Source: Citrus sinensis
Taxonomy: Eukaryota > Streptophyta > Magnoliopsida > Sapindales > Rutaceae
Assembly: GCF_022201045.2 (NCBI RefSeq)
Contig: NC_068562.1
Location: 4,503,501 to 4,567,500, forward strand
Reading direction: 5' to 3'
Length of the DNA stretch: 64,000 nt
The notes under the pieces were generated by a model. It ran no database searches. It had not been told where the DNA came from and worked only from the letters and a program-made list of their open reading frames with translations. Shown piece by piece: positions 12,357 through 28,889 of the stretch; position 1 is the first letter of the stretch, and each line of letters starts with the position of its first letter. Both the position numbers and the translations under genes were made by a program.

Positions 12357-15300
12357 TCACCAGCCAGAAAAATCTTTGAATTCACCTGCCGAAACTCCTA
12401 CTTTCCTTTTTTTGGCAGTTGCAATGGCAGTCAATCCACCGTCATCAGCAGCAGAATCAATGGGTGCACTCCTAGCTTTCAGGTACTTTCCAACCCCTCC
12501 ACCACCAACAGCTCCAGCTTGTGTTCCTGTACCTGGATTGCTATACCATGACCCAACCTTATCCTGAAATGTAAAGAAACATAAAACAGATAATATTTTG
12601 GCAAACCAAAATTTGGAAAAAGAGAAAATAAAATGTCAAAAGGATCCAGAAGCTAACTTTATCTTCATCCTCAGCATTTTTCTCATCTTTGGCCTTCTCT
12701 TCCTCTTCTTCTTCATCTGGTTCTGAGTAAGGATTGACAAACACTGTTACACCGGTTATCTTAATCTCCTCCTGCACAGATGAGAGAAAAAGAACATATA
12801 AGTAAGGTACAGGAGTGCAGTAGGTTAATTATAGTTTCTAATAAACGTCGAATAAGCTGAAATCTATATACGTTCCAGCAAGAACTTCAAATAAAACAAA
12901 TGGATATTTGCAAACAGAACTTCATAAAATATCACGAACTTCATATGTATATATTACACATACCAATTCTGCTCTGATGACACTATTGGTGCTGAACTTT
13001 CCAAATTTATTACCAAATGATTTTTTAATTTTTAATCACTATTCTTGCCTACATACAATGCAGAATGCATAAATACAGGCCTTGCTTGAGTAGAAGATAA
13101 CATAGCAGAAAATACACATTATATCTAGAATCAGACGTTTGGACAACCATTAAACTGGAAAATCTGAAGCAAAAATAGTTTGCTGCAGATTCAATGTCTA
13201 CGATTTCGAAAAGAAGGATACTTAACACAGAGACTCACCAGAGGTCGATCATTTTCATCAACAGGAACTTTCTCCATAGCTGCCAGTGTAGTCAAACCAC
13301 CAACAACTCCGCCAAAAACTGTATGTTTGTAGTTTAAATGAGTCGCAGACTTGTACAGGATGAAAAACTGGGAACCATTTGTGTGAGGACCGCTATTAGC
13401 CATACTAACAACACCCCTTCCAGAGTGAAGCAACTTGGAGTTTACTTCATCTTTAAAGGGCTTCCCCCATATAGATTCGCCACCTCTTCCTGTACCAGTA
13501 GGATCGCCACCTTGAATTATAAAATTCCTACAGAGGTGGATAAAAGCACCTTATCGATTTCAGTGATGCTGATAGACCAACTAAAATGTAATTTACGTTG
13601 AACTATAATCAAGTAGCTGTCACACTACCTTATGCTTCTATGAAAAGCCACTCCATTATAATAGCCACGTTCACAGAGTGTGATGAAATTCTCACATGAT
13701 CTGGGAGTTATATCACAGTGCAGCTCAATATTCAAATCACCATGTGTTGTATGCAGCTGCACATAACCTTTCTTTTTGGGATTTTTCTCAACTTTGATAT
13801 ACTCAAATTCATTTGTGGTGACAGGATCATATGCCGTAGATGTGAAGGATCGTGAAGCAGCACCAGTAGTATAACGACTCTTTACCTGGAACAAAAATTC
13901 AGGTCAAATCTACACTATTGCTTATCATTGTTTTTGATAACTTTAACCTACTGCTGTGTCACAGTAGTGATATCGCATTGACAAGTATGACCCGGAGATG
14001 AAAATAACTGCCATAAAACAGAGGCATTACTTTCTAACAGGCAATTGATTGCATAAAACATTAAAATGACCAGATAAGCTTGACATTCTAAGATGGTTAT
14101 AGCAATCTATTCAGCCAAAATACACGAATGACTTGGAAGGTCAACTAACATATGGCAATAAGGATTGATGCTTAAAGAACTCTTTAGATTGTCCCAAATC
14201 ATACTTCAGCGATTAACCATCCCACCATTTCGTTGAATTATCATGTTGATGAGTAACTATTGCTAAATATTAAAGTATTTCGAGCTTAATCATGTTAGAA
14301 TCTAAGTTACAAGTTAAGAGAAAAACATATCATCATCTATAACTGAGGTAAAAACATAACTAGTGGGAGTAAATGCATTTGATGTAATCTCCTAAAACTA
14401 CACTTCTAGAAAGTAGGCTTTGGGAAGGAGGGATGGAAAACTGAACTTCAGCTATTGTGTTGTGTCAAAGATATCAATATCAGCGAATTACTAACCAGTT
14501 TTGCATTCACAGGTGTCCTCTCACCAGCCATGTGCATGGCTATACGAGCAGCTGTTTTATCACTGGATGCAGTTTTTGCAGCAGAAGCACTTCTACCATG
14601 AACTGAAGCAGATGCTGCATCAACAATACTGAAAGCCTTGGTGGCTTTAGCCTCTCCATTTGCATCTGATTTGGAATTCTCTTCAATGCGCGATCTTGCT
14701 GCTAAAATGGCAGCAAGGGCTGCAGCCCTTTCTTTTTGGGCCTTGCTGCCACCTCCCCCAAGAAGTGCAGTTTCTTGTCCTTTTTCAGTACCAAGCTCCT
14801 GCAGCATCTGCTTGATATCCCCAGCAACATTTATGTTATAAGTAGGATCTGACTCCATTTTTCTTAGTTCTGGAAAATGGAAACTAACATCAGAATCAGG
14901 AAGAGGGCAGGAAAATCTATAACTGACCTTACAATAGAGGCAAATACTATGTCTCACCTTCATCATCAACTTTCAGACCCTTTTTAACATGATCAAATTC
15001 CAGTGTAACCTTGGTGTCAAGTGCATTAGGATTCTGCAACAAACGCCACCCAACCAGATAACAACCTCATTAATTGGCAATTTTATGCTAGAAAAACCCA
15101 TTGACATTTGATCAACATGGCTAAACAGGGTATGTCCTCCACTGCTAATTACCTGAATTGTTATAAGATCTTCCTTTGTGAATGGTTCATCAGTTAGGAG
15201 CTCTTTCCAGTTCTTAGTCTTGATGTTTAACTCTTTAATTGCCTATTAGACAAGAGAACATGGATGACAGATTTATTTACCTACTATATACACAGAACTG

Positions 15301-16535
15301 AAAGAACAACCCATGAAGATTATAATAAGGCAAGGAACAGACCTCAAAGCAGAACACATTCCCTGTAGTCTTCACAGCAACAATGTGTGTAAATTCAGTA
15401 AAAACTTTATTTAGCACAGGGCAATGATACTCTCCTGCAGAGAAAGGGAAAATCTTCACCAATAGATTACCTAGCTCCAAAGCTAAACATAATTACATAA
15501 CAGTATGCTCTAGTCCCTCAAATGAGTTGTCGGTCAACAATCACCTTCAAATCCGTGACTCAAAAGCCAGTGCACATCTAAAGAACAGTTTGTGAAAGCA
15601 TTAATTTAGAAAAAATAATAATAAAAAAATTATGCTTTTTTTTAAGCCAAATTCAGATGAAAATGTAAGCTCATAAGAAAGCTTAACTAAAATGAACAGT
15701 TCCAAAAAATTAAAAAACACTAATGTCATAACTCATAGGTTAGCACAAGCAAATAGCCTATGTAATACACAAAAGATAACTACTGTCAGATTAGGAAATA
15801 CTATTCAAGCTACTAGTAGCACAAACTATCTACTAAGGTAAGTATCTTCCTGAAGAAAGCCAATACATGTCACAATTAAGAGCTACGCATCAACATACTT
15901 GAGTGGAACTCAAACTCAACTTCATCAAATTAATTTCTTGGATCCACATGTAATCACGTAGCATTCACAAATTATGCTTAAAGATTTTAACTAAAGAATA
16001 TAAACTGTACAATGAACTATAAGTTTATAAGGCCAAAAAATAAAAAATAAAAAAAATTTCCAAACCTTCAGCATTCTTGTGGAAAGTGAGTGGTATTAAA
16101 TCCTCAAGCTTCAGCGGAGTCCCAGTAACTGGATGTTTCCCATACTTTCTAATATAAGGAGTTATACTCCTGCAAGCACGCAGAATAACAAAATAAATAA
16201 AATTTTCTATTAAACCAAAATCACTCACAATAATTACACTTATCTCCAAAATAAAACAAATACTGACATCAACTCGAATACGCTGCCGTCAGCGGTACAC
16301 ACGGGATCCTCGAATGGCGTAAATGTAAGGCTGCATCAGGAACATCCAATGAAGCATAAATTACAATCAATTATATGCAACAAAGTTAGAAAGAGAGTAA
16401 GGCGTACGCGCAGCAGTAGAAGGGTAGACGTTTGAACGGGGTACGGACTTCTTTGGATTTGGCGCCGCCCCATTCGGTGGCCCACTCCGTTTTTGTTATG
16501 AACATTCGATCTTTGCTATGCTGTTTCTTCCCCAT
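12357..16535 (-). CDS. CYP65: U-box and cyclophilin domain protein (CYP65 / PUB49), peptidyl-prolyl isomerase
   Basis: Eleven exons in transcript order: 16408-16535, 16268-16330, 16066-16169, 15343-15434, 15153-15242, 14958-15033, 14496-14869, 13629-13885, 13239-13527, 12658-12771 and 12357-12563. All phases close to give 597 aa, close to the Arabidopsis length of about 595. The N-terminus ([18 protein letters not shown]) leads into a U-box-like region ([14 protein letters not shown], residues about 48-61) expected to recruit an E2 ubiquitin enzyme. The middle is Ala-rich and charged. The cyclophilin domain spans about residues 347-491, with [15 protein letters not shown] and [14 protein letters not shown]. 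The tail has an acidic stretch and a basic AKKRKV near 580, consistent with a nuclear protein. At the position of the cyclosporin-contacting Trp the sequence reads [13 protein letters not shown], so that Trp is absent. The start is set by an ATG with the family N-terminus. Confidence 0.95.
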
Positions 16536-16979
16536 CTTTATTCCAGCTCACAAATAGCTAATAAGATACTTTTTTTTATCGAATTAGGGTTCAAACTGCA
16601 GGCTTTTTCTGGAGGAAATAACAGAAAGCGATTTGATATTTTCCCCCACTCTTTTTGGAGTTTGCTTCTTCTATTTGAAGGAGATTTGAGCGTTTGAGAT
16701 TGAGAATTGAGGCGGTGAACTAGCCGGCCACCGCTGACGCTGGTTGCAAGAGGTGAAATCGAAATTCTGCGTTTTGTCAAGTGCGGCCCGACCCAGATAG
16801 CGATACGAAAGGAGTAGGCTTGCTTCTTTAAGGCCCAAAATTAATGTGCTCTGAAACTTCGCTTGGGCTAGCCCACTCGGGTGAGTTTTTTTAAAAATAA
16901 AAGATTTTGACTTTTTAACACTTTAGAGTGTTAAGAGAAATTTGATCAAACAGGTGTTGGACGAGACGTTAGTGATCAG
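16536..16979. promoter_or_regulatory. Divergent promoter with a palindromic site II element
   Basis: Only 444 bp separate the start codons of two divergent genes. The perfect 12-bp palindrome TGGGCTAGCCCA lies at 16864-16875, and a GGCCCA core occurs near 16832. TGGGCY (site II) motifs are known binding sites of TCP factors in promoters of growth and housekeeping genes. Because this copy reads the same on both strands it could serve both genes; that is inference. Confidence 0.5.
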
Positions 16980-18624
16980 ATGGGAAGTCGAAGCAGTAGC
17001 AGCAGCGGGGAGGAAGATGGGCCCGCCGAGTGGAGGGAAGCCGTAGAGTCAATCGCTGCCACCACCACTTTTGGTATCGATAATGGCTCAACAACAACAG
17101 CCAAATCCGTTGCCCATTCAGCTTCAAACATAGAGTATGGTTATGAAAATGACCAGCAACACAAACCCCACAAGCTCAAACACTACCATATTAAGGTCAT
17201 TGATCATTTTCTTAAAACTTTATTTTTAACTTTTTCGTTTAGAACTGATTCCATATATGTACTGTTGGTAGCTTATTCTTGAAATGAAGCATTAATCGAA
17301 TCTGGTCGTTATATGTACTTCTATCGTTGAATACAAAATAATGAATTAATCAAATGAAAGCGGAAAAAAATGAATAGCTTAGGAAGCTTATAATTATTAT
17401 TTCAATGACTCAGTTTGTGCAGTAAATAAAAAACTTCATGACAGGCACAAAAGCTTCTGGATGAAATCTTAGACAAGAGTTTAGAGATGACGAGGGACGT
17501 TCCTGTACCTGATAATGATCAGGTGATAAATGAAGGCGTTCTTCAATTATTCAAACATTCTCCACCTGGGATAGTATTTGATCATATAGGTATATTGATA
17601 TTCTTCACATGCTTCCAATGTATTTACTTGCAAATAAGAGCACTTGGTTATGATTCAAATATTGATGTTGGGTTCGTGTAAATTAGTTTAGTTGTTTATT
17701 GGTATGCAGCATTCAACCCACCAATCTCTTAATTTTAAAAGCACGGGCCAGAAGCCAACAATCATTAGACATATTTTCCCAATGTCATTAGTGTCATACG
17801 AAGCCTCTAATTCAAGTAGGTTTAAGTGATTGAGAAAAGAGCAACGCCCTTGAGTGCAATACTCTCTATATACCTATGAGTTGCTTACCTTAAAAACCAC
17901 TCCAGGGGAACTGCATTTTTGGCCTTGCCCAATCTTTAGTAAATATCCTGCCAAGAGCTGCCTGACTAGTTTACAGGACACCAACCTGCCATTGGGGAAA
18001 TTCAAGTAATTGGAGTTCTACCATTCTCTAATCTTAACCTTTCATCTCATTTTTGCTTTTACGATTTGTATAAACACTGAAGCTTATATTTGCGCTAACA
18101 GATGAGCTTAAAGGTCCAAAAAAGAAACCAAGAATCCTTCCTGGACAGGATATTGATATGAAATCAAAGCAGGTTTGCTTCTTTTCTTTTTTGGGTTTTG
18201 AAAGTGTATTGGTCTTTCCTGTTTATATTCAATCGTCTAAATGGTTTACAGTTCAAACGGCAACTTCGATCTGTCGTTGTGGATGGGGTGGATGTATTGG
18301 CTACTGCAAGAGATGCTTGCCAGAAATCATTAGTGAGACAAGAAGCCAAAGATGCAGCTGCGAAAGAGAAAGCCAAAAAGGAGGAGGAAAGAGTTGCAGA
18401 ATTGAAACAGATTAGAGGGGAACGATGGCTGCCTTCCATTGCTAGTGAAATGCAGGTAAATTCTCAAGGTTAAAATAGGTGGTTTATAAATTATTTAGTG
18501 CTGCGGACTTCATTCCTTCTCTCTTTTGTGTTCCATCCCATATTATGTTTTTCTATCTGCTGTAATTTCTGTCGGCTAATCTTTGTTTGTTATTTTTCTT
18601 TCTGCCCAGTCAAATAGAATTTGA
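16980..18624 (+). CDS. Conserved plant protein of unknown function, 216 aa
   Basis: I propose five exons: 16980-17195, 17445-17589, 18102-18172, 18252-18455 and 18610-18624. Every junction has GT-AG and a closing phase. The product is 216 aa, ending in EMQSNRI. The N-terminal third is Ser-rich and acidic (SRSSSSSGEEDGPAEW). Next comes AQKLLDEILDKSLEMTRD with VPDNDQVINEGVLQLFKHSPPGIVFDHI in two parts. Then comes a basic segment (LKGPKKKPRILPGQDID). The C-terminal part (residues about 145-205) is a charged Lys/Glu/Ala helix, probably coiled coil. No signal peptide or membrane segment is present. I do not recognise a named domain. If the fourth donor is not used, the protein would instead end VNSQG at 18473. 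Arabidopsis At3g49890, the locus lying between the GH43 and BTB homologues, is the obvious candidate homologue, from position only. Confidence 0.7.
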
Positions 18625-19563
18625 AGGCAAGAGCTACAGACAAACATCTAAAGGCCTCCTGAGCTTTTTGCTAGTGAGTGAGCAAAATTCAGAGATCTGT
18701 TCAAGGTATGATTGAAGGATTTAACCAGAGCGGATAGTCGGATACATCATTGGACTCCAAATTTCTCCCACAAACCTACAGAAAATTTGATGTATGAATT
18801 TGATGTATGGAAGCAACTTTAAAAATGTATTTTCAAAATGAATTGCTCAAATATTTTACACGACGGTCAGAAAATCTCCACCTCAAGCTCATTTTCCATT
18901 TTTATTCTTATTTTATTTCAAAAAAATAAAGAAATAAATAAAATGAGGGGGCAATGAGACTCTTCTTTATTTCTAAGTTTTTAATAAGTGATGCCACGGG
19001 CTATTAGATTACATTGTGAAGGGGAAACTTGGATTCATCAAACGCCAATGATGTAATAGTGAAGTAACAATTGAGTGGAACAAAGATGTCCCAACTAAAG
19101 GTTAAAAATACATAACAAGGCAGCAGTGCAAATTTACCAAGGGAGATGATGGAGGGATATCTGTATTCAAGATTATAGAGTGATTACAAATTATTGAAGT
19201 GAGGACAATAGCAATTAGCAGTCACCATAGCTTTTTGCATCTATTGGTTCTTCCCATACAAGGTAGGGCCTTTGGGTTATCTAAAAGATCTCTTAGTAAT
19301 CAGTGCTAGATTTCAACCTCTATTATGGGTGGTCAATCCGGTACTGCAATGATTTGTTAACATGTTAACATCATGACAAATAGTCATGCGCCCTTCGATG
19401 TTTCCAAACTAAATTGCTGTTAATAATAATTAATAAAAGGCAAACCCAACCCACCAAATTTTATTGCCTTGGAAGGAATTGCAAGTTAGATTTATGTCAA
19501 TGTATGAAAGCAAAATCTAAACCTTTCATTGTCTCAATATAGTCTTGATCCCATTTCTCATTT

Positions 19564-19911
19564 TTGACAAACAAACACAATTGTACTTCAGATGGAAAGG
19601 TAAGATTTAAAAGTGAGAAGCAACGTGGAAGCAACGGTCTTTCGGTTTATGTACTAGATGACCCAATTTCTGCTGTTAAAAAGCAAACAAAAACCAGCAG
19701 CTATAAAGTTTCCAAGTCTTACGTATCTGAAAGAGAGTGTTTGAGTTAGGATAAGTTAGTTTGCAAGTTTCAGTTTCTGGATTTGTCCTTGTGCACTGAA
19801 ACTGAGTCACTTATTGAAGATGGCAATGCTGCTGGTAATGGTGGTGGATGGTTTGAGTTTGTTTGTCAGCACAGTTTGGAGTCTGCAGGAGCGGCGGTTC
19901 TCTTCGACGTT
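19564..19911 (+). pseudogene. Possible gene remnant with an in-frame TAG
   Basis: One reading frame runs from 19564 to a TGA near 19911, interrupted only by TAG at 19747-19749. Its composition (for example SEKQRGSNGLSVYVLDDP and, after the TAG, DGNAAGNGGGWFEFVCQH) looks more protein-like than the surrounding AT-rich frames. Alternatively a donor (AAAG then GTAAGA, about 19602) and an acceptor (GTTAG, about 19749) would remove the stop in phase. I do not recognise a family, so this could be a decayed gene, a small unknown gene or chance. Confidence 0.25.
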
Positions 19912-20969
19912 TGAAGCTGTGAGCTCTGCTGCAGTCTCACTGACCATGGCGCTTGTGGTCTGCTTCTTGTCCATACAAAGTCACAGTAGAGGAGATATGT
20001 TTCTTCCCTTCATTTGATCTTCGTTCTAATTCAATGCGTCTCTCTTGTATTTATATTCGGCATTTTGTTTATTTGGTTTTAGTTCAGCAGCGGTCGTTGG
20101 GTTAGTAAAATTAATTTATTGTCATTCTGTACGTGTGGTAATAATCCAGTAAATGGTAATTCAGCTATCTCCTGACTCTGTTCTTTATGAAGACATACAA
20201 TTAGATGGTGCTGTGAGAGGAAAGAAAACTGGGAATGCCTATTAGGGAGAGTTTCCGATGTCATAGATTTGGATGGTGCACTTCTTTTGAGTTACCAACT
20301 GCCCCGATAATAATTAATAAATAATTCATTAGAGACGCCATTTCTAACGATCGTAGATTATAGGGTAAGATGGCTTGTTATTCAAACTTTATAGGTAAGT
20401 GACATGTGCACCTTGCGAAAAATGAACCGTAGGCAACTGTAACCAGATAAGCAATTGAAAATGAGTGATGTTAAACTTTCATTGCTATGATCACATATCT
20501 ACATTTCCTCCATCGAACTTCACAAGCAATCCTATATATTTCTTTCTGCAGATTAAAGCTATCCTCATCTCCTTTAATTCCAACCTCTTTACCGCTTCTT
20601 TCATCTGTTTTATCTACGAAAACCTGACCGCTTTGCTTGCTTACCAATATATATTCTCAAAGTAAGGGTGCTGTGTTTTTTTTTTTTAAGTGGATATGTT
20701 ATTAAACTATAAGATTTAATAGAGTGAATGTTAAAAAGGACTCATGCACTTAACAATATACAAAGAAGGAGAAAAAGAGAGAGAGAGAAATCATATGAAT
20801 ATATTATTAAGTCATATGATTTAAAAGAGTCAATGCAGACATGCGTTAAACCATATAACTTTATAATAAATTAAACACTGACTTTGATATATTATATAAA
20901 TTAATAGCGTGTCTACTTTAAATCACAGTTTAAGAGCACATCTACATTAGAAAAATTTGGGCACTTGCA

Positions 20970-20998
20970 CCTCTCTCTCTCTCTCTCTATATATATAT

Positions 20999-21033
<35 letters not shown>

Positions 21034-21036
21034 ATA
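20970..21036. repeat. Compound microsatellite (CT)n(TA)n(TGTA)n
   Basis: Adjacent CT, TA and TGTA tracts occupy 67 bp with one interruption, about 1 kb 3' of the APS kinase stop codon. Confidence 0.9.
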
Positions 21037-21990
21037 GTTCTGCTACTGGTTCGTAATACCAGGTTGCTTCTGAAAGCATGAAATTAGGCTTTAATCATAG
21101 GCCTCATAGTCATAAAGGGAAGCATATAATATATTTATTTTCATTATTTTATTTTATTTTTTATTAGTAAAAGATGCACATGCACCCGACCAAATACCAT
21201 TATCTTCATATTGAAAAACAATGATTGCACGTAGACAAAACTTGCACGGAATTTGCGTTTGGACCCAAACGGGCGGCTGTTATCTTCGCCGACACCGTAA
21301 GAACAATATCTTGGGTCCCTTATCACATGCCATCTTTATGTCATAATGCAATCAAAATTTAACCTGATATTGTTTTCTCCGTGTGGACTTGCCTTGAACT
21401 CTGATACATATATTTCGGTTGCAAAATTCATATTGCTTGCTTTAAAAGATCTTTAATTATTCTCAGTTGATGAACGTACACTACGAGATGTATTGTTCTG
21501 ATGAGTGGAGCATGTCTCACTGAAAACCAATTCAAGATTAGATCGGATCCGCCTCGTTTCATAACAAAATTACAAAATTTTCTACTCAATGAAATGAAAT
21601 GAGACGCCTGTAAGAGCTTGGCTCCTTATCACAAATATGGTAATACAAAGATGCCGGGGTTGGGTACGTGTACAATCGAAATTTGCAAACCTGAGACAAC
21701 TTTTATTCTAATGCTGCATGACACTGATTTACATCGATCCCCAACCCTATGAACATATAACTTATTCCAAAACAAACCTGAATTAAAGACGCGAAACGCT
21801 ATGCAACTTGCTTGGCACTGACGTCAACTACTCGATCGAGTAATTAAAGTGCCAGACATTTATTGTCGCTACAGATGCAGGAAACAATCAGTTTCCTTAC
21901 TGGATCGTACCATGATTTTTGTCGATACCTCAAAGTATTGCAGGTGACCAAAGGCAATGGAAACCAAGAGCTGAGACCTTTCTCTTCAAA

Positions 21991-26024
<4,034 letters not shown>

Positions 26025-27168
26025 AATATGCTTGTCACCAGCTCAAATGAAACGGAATTTACAGTCAATCAACGAACAGAGAGAAGATTCGGACTGAATG
26101 TAAATTTGCAGGTAAGAGGTTCGTGAATCGTTTAATAACCGTAATTCGGTTGAAAGTGGAATTAGACTGCATAGATTTCTTACCAAGTTGATAACAAATG
26201 TATCTTATTCGATCGAACACATAGATTGATTCATTCAAATGAAATAAATTGAGTGGGAAAGGTTGTTAGAAACTGAGATTTGATTTCATGCTTCTGAACT
26301 TGCTTGATTTTGCTTGATTTTGCAAACCCAGTGCCGCGAGATTAAAATACAAAACTAATAAAAAAAAAAAAAAGATGAGATTTTTGCCAATAATTAAACG
26401 CACTAACGCAGCACAAAAAAATTGTCATCCATAGGCAGCATTTATATAATAAGAAGTAACCATAAATATAGATAACTCCACGTTATATTATATGTACACG
26501 TGGAATATAAGGTTCAGGTGATCAAATTTGAAAATAATTTTTTTAACCCTCTAGACGTCTAAGTTGACCAGTTAAATGAACATTTCCTAATTAGAATTTA
26601 GTTCACCAATTAAATGAAACCGTTGCGAAAAATATTCGGTTACGCCTTGAAGATGATCTTATATTTAATGCTACTTCATAAAATTGACTAACTTTATTTA
26701 ACATGGGTAGTGTAATTTATTTGACATTAATATTTTTATATCTCATAATCTCAATGCTAAACTTAGTCTTTAAAATCTTCTTTAAAGAGTGAGAGGGAGA
26801 TCTACCCAAAATTAGGATAAGCATTAACTACTAGATCAATAAGTGTTTCGCTATATATAGTGCTTATCAAATTTGAGATAGATTTACAGTATCATAAATT
26901 AGTTTATAATATTGTAAAAATCGATTTATAGCATTGTAAATCTATTCCTGCACTTTAACTCGGATTGAAAAATTTTTCTTTCTCTATATATAGTCATTAT
27001 TTAATAAGGGAATATTTAAAATATTAAAGTAAGGAATAAACAAAAAGACTAATAAAATACAAACTCTAATGCAGTATATTTTATTATTAGTATATTGGAG
27101 TGTGTGTTTTATTCTCTTTTAGTTTGTTTGAATAATTTAAGGAATCTTTTATTAGAGATTTAATATAT

Positions 27169-27192
27169 GTGTGTGTGTGTGTGTGTGTGTGT
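27169..27192. repeat. (GT)n microsatellite
   Basis: Twelve GT units abut the left end of the short inverted-repeat element that follows. Confidence 0.9.
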
Positions 27193-27341
27193 AGGGCGTT
27201 GTTCCAATCCCAAATTGGAACATCATCTAGAATTTTTTTTTTTTTTACATCCAAAGGCCAACAAATAGTTCCGGATACTGTTCCAATCCATCTCATACTA
27301 GAACAACTAACCCTCTAATTCTCATACTAGAACAACACCCT
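27193..27341. mobile_element. Tourist-like MITE candidate
   Basis: The left end reads AGGGCGTTGTTCCA and the right end, on the other strand, AGGGTGTTGTTCTA, so the terminal inverted repeats are about 14 bp with two mismatches. A TA could be the target duplication if the repeats start at GGG. Inside the right part, CTCATACTAGAACAAC is repeated at 27292-27307 and 27321-27336. Length and terminal sequence resemble PIF/Harbinger (Tourist) MITEs, but the superfamily is a guess. Confidence 0.5.
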
Positions 27342-28687
27342 ATATATATACACAATACATTAAATTAGAGTATCTGTTTTTGTTCTTTAATTTATTAAAG
27401 AAAATGATTCTCTTATTGTAAAATTACGTTGGGCCAGTTTCCTAATTTTATAACTTTTAAAATAATTGTTGTTAGCTTTGGTATAAAAATAATCAATTGT
27501 GGAGGGAACTAATTAAATGTTTGGTAAAATTTATTTTTAAGAGTGTTATAAACTTCAAAGACAATCATTTGTTTTTGATAAATCTCATTATTAAAATTTT
27601 ATAAGAATATAAATTATTGAAATTGATGTAAAATTAAATAAAAATTATTTATGCATTTATAAATATGTATATATAATAATATTTCATTGTGTATATATAA
27701 TAATTAATAACTAAAATAAATTATTTTATTTTATTTATTTATTTTGTTATCTCAATATAATTGGTAATAATAATAATCTCCTTAAATTTAATGATTTTAT
27801 TTTCTAATTGAATAAAAATAACTTTACATTTTTATAATATATGTGAAGATGTATATAAAATTATAATAAGTATAAATTTGATTCTTAAAATCAGATTTTA
27901 CAAAGCTATGTCTGCCTTACTTGTTAAAATATGTTGTAGGACATGGTGATTTAAAAAAAATTTTATCAAAAACTAAAATTAACTTTCACCTTTTCAAAAG
28001 TATTTTTAAGTCTCTAAAAAAAATCAATCAATAACCACTGTACTAGACCTTTATTTATTTTTTAATTGCTATTATATTTATTATTTTGATAAAAATAAAG
28101 TAAGAATATTTAAACCCACTTAATCACTCTCCAAAGTCCAAACCCACTTTTCTATTAAAAATTTTATTACTTAATTACGTATAGCCTCAATTCCGATTGT
28201 AGACAAACAAATATTATATAAAATTATTTTACTTTTACTCTCTCTTTGAACCCACTGCAAAACTCCATCACAGTATATGCTTATTTTCTTCTTCTGTATA
28301 GAATGAACAAGCGTAACAAAGTTTTTAAGTACACCCTCACTCCAAAGTTGAGCTCTTTTCCAGCTATTGTTTCTTGTTTTAGTAATTTGGGTATACAGTA
28401 TTTGATATTGAATATTATTAAATTTCATCTTCTCTTTTGATTCAAATCTCTTTAGAATTCAATTCATGAAAAATGAAAAAAAAAAAAAAACTCTTTATGA
28501 TTTAATATTTTTCAGTTCTCTCCCATCAAAATTTTGAAGCATCCTAAATGATAACAAATTAACTTTTAATTTGTGGTGCACCCTAAATTTTTTAATTAAA
28601 AAAAAAAAAGCTTATCCTGCTACAAACTATAGCCAAATGCAGTGCACCTGGGCAAGTAAGAAGAAACAGAGGTTGGGATTATACATT

Positions 28688-28889
28688 GAGTAATGATACA
28701 GCCACAAACTCTTGTACAAACTTATTTTGTACAAACTGACGTGGCATTAATTCATTGGTTGAATAAAAATATAAATTAATAAAAACAAATCATGTGGGCC
28801 AAGTGATATTTAATTCAACCAATCTTATCATGCCACATCAGTTTGTACAAAATAAGTTTGTACAAGAGTTTGTGGCTGTATCATTACTC
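28688..28889. mobile_element. MITE with long inverted repeats and 9-bp target duplication
   Basis: The element is 202 bp. Its ends, GAGTAATGATACAGCCAC and the complement, form terminal inverted repeats of about 77 bp; the outer 52 bp are identical. TTATACATT flanks it on both sides (28679-28687 and 28890-28898), a perfect 9-bp duplication. A long TIR plus a 9-bp duplication fits Mutator-like MITEs. It has no coding capacity. The near-identity of the two arms suggests recent insertion. Confidence 0.9.

Larger units (their letters stand above)
18625..21990. other. Spacer between converging genes, with one possible gene remnant
   Basis: The 3'UTR of the 216-aa gene and the 3' end of the APS kinase gene flank this region. 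It contains the possible coding remnant at 19564-19911, a diverged direct duplication near 20699-20870, and a compound CT/TA/TGTA microsatellite at 20970-21036. No other gene was recognised. Confidence 0.5.
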
